Positions 1 to 4,035 of a stretch of DNA of 12,094 nucleotides are shown one piece after another; position 1 is the stretch's first letter, and each line of letters begins with the position of its first letter. The notes under the pieces were generated by a model. The model was not told the origin of the DNA, searched no databases, and saw only the letters and a list, made by a program, of their open reading frames with translations. This DNA is from Chloroflexota bacterium (GTDB taxonomy: Bacteria > Chloroflexota > Limnocylindria > Limnocylindrales > CSP1-4), in NCBI GenBank assembly GCA_021785115.1, contig JAJYGO010000262.1, positions 1-12,094 on the forward strand. The letters are read 5' to 3'. The translations under genes and the position numbers were made by a program.

Positions 1-111
1 CTCCTGGTGCTCCTGGCCGCCTACCTGCTGGTGAGCCTGGCGGGCACCTGGGCGGTGCGCTCGCAGCTCGTCCCCGCCCGCATCCCGGCCGCGGCCGCAG
101 CGAAGGAGTAG
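1..111 (+). CDS. C-terminal end of an unidentified membrane protein (5' partial)
   Basis: Frame 1 is open from the first base to a TAG at 109-111, giving 36 residues. The visible part has a hydrophobic helix (LLVLLAAYLLVSLAG) followed by a short basic and alanine-rich tail (VRSQLVPARIPA...AAKE), as at the cytoplasmic C-terminus of a multi-pass membrane protein such as a transporter. The sequence AAGGAG at 103-108, just before the stop, serves as ribosome binding site for the next gene, so the two are probably translationally coupled. The body of the protein lies outside the window and its family cannot be named. Confidence 0.6.
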   Translation, partial: LLVLLAAYLLVSLAGTWAVRSQLVPARIPAAAAAKE

Positions 112-114
112 GAC

Positions 115-327
115 GTGCGCTACCTGCGGTCGTTCGGTGCGTTCTGGTACGACTTCCTGGTCGGCGACCGGCCGGAGCTCTTCCTCGGGCCGGTCGTCGC
201 GCTGGCGCTCGCCTGGCTGCTCGCGACGGCGCGGCTTCCAGCCGGCGTGGTGGGGGCGTTCCTCTTCGCGGCCGTCGTGGCGGTCGGCGCCACGAGCCTG
301 GTCCTCACCACGCGCCCGCGGACCTGA
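115..327 (+). CDS. Small two-helix membrane protein of unknown function
   Basis: This is a 70-residue protein starting at GTG 115, with an AAGGAG Shine-Dalgarno at 103-108 and 6-nt spacing. Only 3 nt separate it from the upstream stop, which supports one operon. Residues 1-20 are amphipathic and aromatic (RYLRSFGAFWYDFLVGDRPE). Two hydrophobic segments follow at about residues 21-41 and 45-66, with a short basic tail. I do not recognise a named family. Its coupling to the membrane protein upstream suggests an accessory subunit of that protein, perhaps a small transporter partner, but this is inference from position. The gene ends tail-to-tail with the minus-strand kinase, 17 nt away. Confidence 0.7.
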   Translation: MRYLRSFGAFWYDFLVGDRPELFLGPVVALALAWLLATARLPAGVVGAFLFAAVVAVGATSLVLTTRPRT

Positions 328-344
328 CGGGCGAAACCGGATGC

Positions 345-1217
345 CTACGTCCCGGCGGGAGATGCGTGCAGCGCCGATGCCCGCGCCGCCGATGCGCGCC
401 AGAGCGGCAGGCTGAACGAGATCGACGTCCCCGTCCCCGTCTCGTCCAGCCAGATCTCGCCCCCCTGGGCCTCGACCAGGCGCCGGCACACGTAGAGCCC
501 GATCCCGGAACCGGGCGTCCCGGAGGTCCGGGCCTGCGCGCCGCGGTAGAAGGGCTCGAACACGTGGGGGCGGTCCGCCGGATCGATCCCCGGCCCGCCG
601 TCGACCACGCTGACCACGACGGCGTCCCCGGCTCCGCGCGCGCGGATCCGCACGGTGCCCGCAGCCCCGTGGCGTCGGGCATTGGCGATCAGGTTCCGCA
701 TGACATGGAGGACCCACGTCGGATCCACCTCCACCAGCGGCAGGCCCGGCTCGACCGAGCACTCGAGCACCCCCGGCCCGTCGCCCGCCAGTTCGCGGTT
801 GGCGCGTTCGACGAGCCACGCGACGGCCATGGGCTCCCGCTGCAGCGGCGGGCGCTCGTCGTCCGCGAGCTCCACGAGCTCGTCGGCGCATTCGGTGAGC
901 GTCGTGGCGGCGGAGATGATCCGCTCCAGGTACTGCCGCCGGGTGGCCGCGTCGAGCCCCAGGTACTGCAGGCTCTGGCTGTAGCCGCTCACCAGCGACA
1001 GCGTGGAGCGCAGCTCGTGTGCGGCGGCCGCCACGAGGATCGAGCGGAGCGTCCTGGAAGCGCCGGGCACGGACTCGTTCACGGGCACGTCGGCCGCCTG
1101 CTCGACGCGCTCCGTGCTCGCATCCGTGACCTCGAGCACCGGTCCGGCCTCGAGCGATGCGTCCCGCTCGGCGGGCGAGGGCATCGCTGCGTCCGACGTG
1201 GAGATCCGCAGGACCAT
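345..1217 (-). CDS. Soluble sensor-less histidine kinase (HisKA + HATPase_c)
   Basis: A 290-residue protein with no hydrophobic segment, so it is probably cytoplasmic. Residues 1-55 are low in recognisable structure. The dimerisation/phosphoacceptor domain carries the H-box AAHELRSTLS with His67; the usual HELRTPL is altered to HELRSTL, losing the conserved proline. The ATPase domain has the N-box NLIANARRHG (N175), G1 box VVDGGPGID (D206), F-box FEPFYRG (220-226) and G2 box GSGIGLYVCRRL (236-247). No response regulator is adjacent; the nearest is over 8 kb away and has its own kinase. The ATG at 1217 is supported by GGAGGAG on the minus strand at 1233-1227 with 9-nt spacing. An intrinsic terminator lies only 40 nt upstream of the start codon, so expression would need readthrough or a very short promoter region. 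Family assignment is firm; signal and partner are unknown. Confidence 0.9.
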   Translation of the reverse strand: MVLRISTSDAAMPSPAERDASLEAGPVLEVTDASTERVEQAADVPVNESVPGASRTLRSILVAAAAHELRSTLSLVSGYSQSLQYLGLDAATRRQYLERIISAATTLTECADELVELADDERPPLQREPMAVAWLVERANRELAGDGPGVLECSVEPGLPLVEVDPTWVLHVMRNLIANARRHGAAGTVRIRARGAGDAVVVSVVDGGPGIDPADRPHVFEPFYRGAQARTSGTPGSGIGLYVCRRLVEAQGGEIWLDETGTGTSISFSLPLWRASAARASALHASPAGT

Positions 1218-1257
1218 CGTGCGAGGCTCCTCCGGTTGGGCGACCCTGACTCGGCGG

Positions 1258-1293
1258 AAAACAAAACCCGCCCCGGAAGAGAGCCGGGGCGGG
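1258..1293 (-). terminator. Strong intrinsic terminator or attenuator ahead of the kinase gene
   Basis: A perfect 10-bp inverted repeat (CCCGCCCCGG at 1267-1276 and CCGGGGCGGG at 1284-1293) encloses a 7-nt loop. Read on the minus strand the hairpin is followed at once by TTTTGTTTT (1266 to 1258), a classic Rho-independent terminator. There is no T-run on the plus-strand side, so the orientation is clear. It could end transcripts of the glpP-like pair, whose last stop is 83 nt upstream. It also sits in the 5' leader of the kinase gene if the promoter-like site at 1333-1361 is real, which would make it an attenuator. Confidence 0.88.
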
Positions 1294-1332
1294 ACCTGTC
1301 CGAATCATGGTCCCGGAGCGTGGGCTGCAGGT

Positions 1333-1361
1333 ATTCAGCCTCTCCGACGGACGATTGTCAA
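1333..1361 (-). promoter_or_regulatory. Promoter-like site (TTGACA) upstream of the terminator and kinase
   Basis: The minus strand carries a perfect -35 hexamer TTGACA at 1361-1356. A 17-nt spacer away is CTGAAT (1338-1333), which matches the last three bases of TATAAT. Shifting by one gives TGAATA; neither is strong. The site lies 15 nt past the stop codon of the GlpP-like gene and would start a transcript near 1326 that runs straight into the terminator at 1293-1258 before reaching the kinase start at 1217. The -35 region overlaps CGGACGATTGTC, read on the plus strand at 1348-1359. This is near-identical to half of the palindrome at 3310-3323. Confidence 0.45.
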
Positions 1362-1375
1362 GGGCTTCCTGTCCC

Positions 1376-1957
1376 TCAGCCTCGCCCGGCAACCGCGTCG
1401 AGGCCATCGAGCGATGCCCGGCGCGCCATCTCGAGCGCGCACGCCGGCGGCACCACCACCGCGTCCGCGTGCCGCAGGAGCCCCACGGCCCGCCCGGGTG
1501 TATCGATGAAGCCGTAGGCGACCAGCGGCCGGGGCAGCCGCTGCAGGTCCGGCGGCAGCAGGTGGTCGAGCACGGGACCCGGCGAGAGGATCGTGCCGAT
1601 CCCCGGGGTCCGCGGGTGGCCCTCGAGTGAGCGGGCGAGGCCCGTGGAGTCGAACGCCAGCACGTGGAGCAGCGCGCTCCTGCCGAGCTCGACAGCCTGC
1701 AGCGCCACCGTCGGCCGCCGCGTGACGACCAGGTCCACGCCGAGCTCCTCGATCACGAACCGCGCCGCGGTGGCATCCGGATTGAGCCCCTCGACGCTGT
1801 CGAGGTCGAGCGCGAGGGGCGCCTGGATGCTGCCGGCGCTCGCCATCAGCGTGATGAGGTCCAGGTCACGCAGCAGGATCCCGGCCTCGAGGCCGCGCGG
1901 GGGCGCCACCGGGTCACGGCCGTCGCTCGCAACGAAGACGGACATCAGGGATCGCAC
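1376..1957 (-). CDS. Divergent GlpP-like paralog (G3P antiterminator fold, degenerate motifs)
   Basis: A 193-residue protein that aligns by eye with the central part of the GlpP gene just upstream. DLDSVEGLNPDATAARFV (residues 51-68) matches HLDLIDGIRADRAGVRWL. ELGVDLVVTRRPTVALQAVE matches the AGADAVISSHGQLMPAIRRE region. AYGFIDTPGRAV (147-158) matches AGGFIRTEEQAR. The hallmark residues are changed: VEVLPG becomes TILSPG, AGGFIRT becomes AYGFIDT and the TTS phosphate-site motif becomes VVP. It is best read as an old tandem duplication that has lost the standard ligand site and may bind another ligand or none. GTG 1957 lies 7 nt after the glpP stop, with GAGGA overlapping that stop; ATG 1945 is an alternative start. 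The pair is clearly one operon. Function is inferred only from homology and position. Confidence 0.7.
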   Translation of the reverse strand: MRSLMSVFVASDGRDPVAPPRGLEAGILLRDLDLITLMASAGSIQAPLALDLDSVEGLNPDATAARFVIEELGVDLVVTRRPTVALQAVELGRSALLHVLAFDSTGLARSLEGHPRTPGIGTILSPGPVLDHLLPPDLQRLPRPLVAYGFIDTPGRAVGLLRHADAVVVPPACALEMARRASLDGLDAVAGRG

Positions 1958-1964
1958 GGCGTCC

Positions 1965-2555
1965 TCATCGGAGATCGGCGCTCCAGAGGTTCTCGGCGCT
2001 GGTCGTCACGCCGATCGCACCGGACGCCAGGACGGCGCGCGCCTGCTCCTCGGTCCGGATGAACCCGCCGGCCAGCAACGGCACGCGCAGCGACGGCATG
2101 AGGGCCCGCACGTCGGGAAGGATGACACCCGGGAGCACCTCCACGATGTCGGCGCCGGACTTCGCCGTGGCCGCGAGCGCGGCGTCCAGCAGTCCGCGGC
2201 GGACCAGCAGGAGGCGGTGGATCGCGACCATCCCCTCCCGGCGGATCGCGGGCATCAGCTGCCCGTGCGAGCTGATCACCGCGTCGGCGCCGGCACGTGA
2301 GAGCCAGCGCACGCCCGCCCGGTCCGCGCGGATGCCGTCGATGAGGTCCAGGTGGACGGCGACGAGCTTCCCGGCGGCATGGATCCGTGCGACCAGCGGG
2401 CGCAGCGCGAGACCGTCGGCACGCAAGACGAAGATGACGCCGACCGGGCTCGAGAGGGCGGCGTCGAGCCGTTCGTGGGCGACCAGCGCCGCGCAGCAGG
2501 GCCGCTCCGCGAGACGGGCGGTGAAGGCGCGCACGTTGGCGTCGGTGGCCGGCAT
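1965..2555 (-). CDS. glpP: Glycerol-3-phosphate-responsive antiterminator GlpP
   Basis: This protein has 196 residues, close to the usual GlpP length. GlpP is a cytoplasmic RNA-binding protein that, with glycerol-3-phosphate, prevents termination in leader mRNAs of glycerol genes in Bacillus. The family pattern is continuous: VHLDLIDGI (67-75), DAVISSHGQLMPAIRREGMVAIHRLLL (91-117), DIVEVLPGVI (136-145), LLAGGFIRT (160-168) and GVTTSAENLW (182-191). The reading frame stays open to GTG 2603, but ATG 2555 is preferred. It matches the expected N-terminus (RAFTARLAERP) and has GAGGAT just before it, although the spacing is short. Downstream, the divergent paralog follows after 7 nt. No glycerol kinase, glycerol-3-phosphate dehydrogenase or facilitator gene is in the window, so its RNA target here is not obvious. 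Confidence 0.88.
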   Translation of the reverse strand: MPATDANVRAFTARLAERPCCAALVAHERLDAALSSPVGVIFVLRADGLALRPLVARIHAAGKLVAVHLDLIDGIRADRAGVRWLSRAGADAVISSHGQLMPAIRREGMVAIHRLLLVRRGLLDAALAATAKSGADIVEVLPGVILPDVRALMPSLRVPLLAGGFIRTEEQARAVLASGAIGVTTSAENLWSADLR

Positions 2556-2564
2556 GCATCCTCG

Positions 2565-2583
2565 CAGCGGGTGCCGCCCGCTG
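2565..2583 (-). promoter_or_regulatory. Leader hairpin just before the glpP ribosome binding site
   Basis: A 7-bp perfect inverted repeat, CAGCGGG (2565-2571) and CCCGCTG (2577-2583), has a 5-nt loop and ends 1 nt before the GAGGAT preceding ATG 2555. In the glpP mRNA it would form a compact hairpin next to the ribosome binding site and could affect translation. Short GC-rich hairpins are frequent by chance in this genome, so a role is only a suggestion. Confidence 0.3.
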
Positions 2584-2636
2584 GCAGCCTGGACCGGACG
2601 CACGCCTGCGCGGCACCAGGGTGGCGGGCTGCCCGC

Positions 2637-2642
2637 ACTATA
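2637..2642 (-). promoter_or_regulatory. Candidate -10 element for the glpP operon
   Basis: The minus strand reads TATAGT at 2642-2637, one mismatch from TATAAT and a rare AT-rich hexamer in this GC-rich gap. It lies about 80 nt upstream of the glpP start and inside the short inverted repeat GCAC-TATAC-GTGC. No good -35 hexamer stands 16-18 nt further upstream. Instead that region holds the direct repeats at 2656-2685, so an activator-dependent promoter is possible. Confidence 0.4.
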
Positions 2643-2655
2643 CGTGCCCCGCAGG

Positions 2656-2685
2656 GCGCCGGTGCGCTGCCGAGCGCCGGTGCGC
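2656..2685. repeat. Two 12-bp direct repeats upstream of the glpP promoter candidate
   Basis: GCGCCGGTGCGC occurs exactly at 2656-2667 and again at 2674-2685, an 18-bp start-to-start period. Both lie just upstream, on the minus strand, of the TATAGT element, where an activator or repressor would bind. The low-complexity GC composition means chance cannot be excluded. Confidence 0.4.
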
Positions 2686-2715
2686 GCCCGGCGCGGACGC
2701 GGCGGGATCTCCGGG

Positions 2716-3174
2716 TCAGGCGCCCGAGCGGGCGAGGACCGGCACCAGGACCTGCTCCTCCTGCTCGAGATGCGAGCGCAGGATGAGGCCCAGCTCGCGC
2801 AGGCTGGTCCGCAGGGCGGCGACCTGCCCGCGCGTGGGATGGGGGTGGACGTCGAGCCAGTCGGCCTCGATCCGACCGATCAGGCCGCGCACCTGCTCGA
2901 GCTGCGCGCCAAGGAGGTGGCTTCCCCGCGACGTGCCGGTGAGCCGGTCGATCACGGGGTGGGCGATGGCTTCCTCCCAGTCGAGGTAGGGCACCACGTG
3001 CTGGTCCAGCGCATCGAGCAGCCCCCGGGCCCGCCCTCCCCCGAGTGCCACCAGGACGTCGCCGGCACCGTCAGCCACGCGCAGGATCCGGGATGCGACC
3101 TGGCCGATCTCCCGACGCTCCTGGCGCCAGGTGCGCTGGACGGCACCGACGGCCCGACCGTGGACCAGCGACAC
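2716..3174 (-). CDS. Hemerythrin-like HHE four-helix protein
   Basis: A 152-residue, largely helical protein. Putative di-iron ligands follow the HHE pattern: His59 in DQHVVPYLDWEEAIAHPVI, Glu67/Glu68 and His72 in the same helix, His86 at the start of the next helix, and His135 with Glu139 in HLEQEEQVLVPVL. Such proteins bind a non-haem di-iron centre and act in oxygen, nitric oxide or iron/redox sensing in the cytoplasm. GTG 3174 is chosen because GGGGAGGG stands at 3190-3183 with 8-nt spacing. The in-frame extension to GTG 3258 contains a perfect palindrome and has noticeably lower third-position GC, so it is probably not translated. The stop lies 160 nt before the glpP start, separated by a promoter candidate, so it is probably its own unit. 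It is divergent from the zinc-finger gene. Confidence 0.82.
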   Translation of the reverse strand: MSLVHGRAVGAVQRTWRQERREIGQVASRILRVADGAGDVLVALGGGRARGLLDALDQHVVPYLDWEEAIAHPVIDRLTGTSRGSHLLGAQLEQVRGLIGRIEADWLDVHPHPTRGQVAALRTSLRELGLILRSHLEQEEQVLVPVLARSGA

Positions 3175-3223
3175 GGCACCTGCCCTCCCCACGATGTGCG
3201 CGACTGCCTTGCCGAATACTGGA

Positions 3224-3241
3224 CCATCCGGCGCCGGATGG
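3224..3241. promoter_or_regulatory. 18-bp perfect palindrome upstream of the hemerythrin gene
   Basis: CCATCCGGCGCCGGATGG reads the same on both strands over 18 bp without a mismatch or spacer. It ends about 50 nt upstream of GTG 3174 and about 33 nt upstream of its Shine-Dalgarno, where a repressor would overlap the promoter. On the minus strand it is followed after 4 nt by the relatively AT-rich GTATTC, a weak -10 candidate. A dimeric regulator site is the likely reading; the regulator is unknown. Confidence 0.5.
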
Positions 3242-3309
3242 CCAGAGGATTCCGTCACGCGTCCGCCCGGGACCGCGCGCACGCGACGGCGCGCACGAAC
3301 CCGCCGCAC

Positions 3310-3347
3310 CGGACGATCGTCCGCCGGAGCCCTGACGATCGGATCGT
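3310..3347. promoter_or_regulatory. Pair of adjacent palindromes in the hemerythrin/zinc-finger gap
   Basis: CGGACGATCGTCCG at 3310-3323 is a perfect 14-bp palindrome. Eleven bases later ACGAT-CGG-ATCGT (3335-3347) is a second dyad that shares the ACGATC core. The two centres are about 24 bp apart, close to two helical turns, as in tandem operators. A near-copy of the first site's left part, CGGACGATTGTC, overlaps the TTGACA element at 1348-1361 ahead of the histidine kinase. Confidence 0.45.
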
Positions 3348-3495
3348 GGTCGCCGGGGCGCGGGAGCGGGACGGTATGCGTGGCCGAGGACGGCGCCGGC
3401 ACGCGGAGCACGGGCCGCCGGACCGCGCCGGCCATGCCGCATCGAGGAGACCGCAGGTTGCAGATCCGGCCACCGCACCCTGTCCGCGCCGGCAC

Positions 3496-4035
3496 ATGAG
3501 GCTGTTCCGAGGCGCGCCCGAGCCGGCGCGCGGCCCGATCGTCTGCCTGGAGTGCGGCGTGCCCGCCCCGCCCACGGGCGGGTCCTTCTGCCGGCGGTGC
3601 GGCCTCCCCTACGGCGCGCCCCCGCGGCCGTACCGCTCGCCGGCGTGCCCCGTCTGCTACCGGACGGCGGCGGACGACGGGCTCTTCGCGTCGCTGAACG
3701 GCGGCCCGCGCGTCGACCTGGTCCGCCACCTTGCCGAGCACGAGCGGCGCCCCGTCGGCGACGAGGAGTACCTGGAGGGGCTGCGGGAGGGCGACCTCGC
3801 GCGGGTCGGCCGCTGGAGGGTCCCGTTCGACGTGCTGCGTCGCTACCTCGTCCTCGGCGTGATCGACGGAGGACGGTCGCGGCGGGTGATGCACAACGCG
3901 CTGCTGACGGCGATGTCGCAGGTGCAGCGATGGGGGCCGGACGCCGCGGTCGTCGGCGACCAGCCGGAGCTCGCCGAGGCGCGCGCCGCGCTGGCCGAGG
4001 TGATGGAGCGGTATCACCGGGCGACCCGGGCCTGA
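3496..4035 (+). CDS. Zinc-ribbon / C2H2-like zinc-finger protein, function unknown
   Basis: A 179-residue protein. Residues 17-36 form a CxxC...CxxC ribbon (C17, C20 in CLECG; C32, C35 in CRRCG). A second metal site follows: C51-x2-C54 and HLAEH (H78, H82), a CCHH arrangement with an unusually long 23-residue loop. The rest (83-179) is charged and probably helical, with no recognised domain. ATG 3496 is the closest start to the first zinc motif; the ribosome binding site is weak and upstream in-frame sequence lacks coding character. It may be a nucleic-acid-binding or adaptor protein, but that is inference. Its stop TGA directly abuts the stop of the convergent acyl-CoA synthetase gene. Confidence 0.75.
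   Translation: MRLFRGAPEPARGPIVCLECGVPAPPTGGSFCRRCGLPYGAPPRPYRSPACPVCYRTAADDGLFASLNGGPRVDLVRHLAEHERRPVGDEEYLEGLREGDLARVGRWRVPFDVLRRYLVLGVIDGGRSRRVMHNALLTAMSQVQRWGPDAAVVGDQPELAEARAALAEVMERYHRATRA

Larger units (their letters stand above)
3175..3495. other. 321-base divergent intergenic region, no credible gene
   Basis: Open frames cross this stretch on both strands, but none has a ribosome binding site or family motif, and the codon third positions are less GC-biased than in the flanking genes. It must hold the promoters of the hemerythrin gene (leftward) and the zinc-finger gene (rightward). It contains at least three palindromes, listed separately. A clear -35/-10 pair is not visible in either direction. 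Confidence 0.6.

Noticed and set aside
366..1517. A 383-codon plus-strand frame opposite the soluble kinase
   Set aside because: It runs through the kinase, the terminator and into the GlpP-like gene on the opposite strand, and shows only low-complexity composition.
3175..3258. N-terminal extension of the hemerythrin protein to GTG 3258
   Set aside because: Codon third positions are clearly less GC-rich than in the body of the gene, the stretch contains an 18-bp palindrome, and a strong GGGGAGGG site supports GTG 3174.
2059..3495. Upstream part of the plus-strand frame ending in the zinc-finger gene
   Set aside because: It lies antisense to glpP and the hemerythrin gene, lacks motifs and a ribosome binding site, and only its last 180 codons look like protein-coding sequence.
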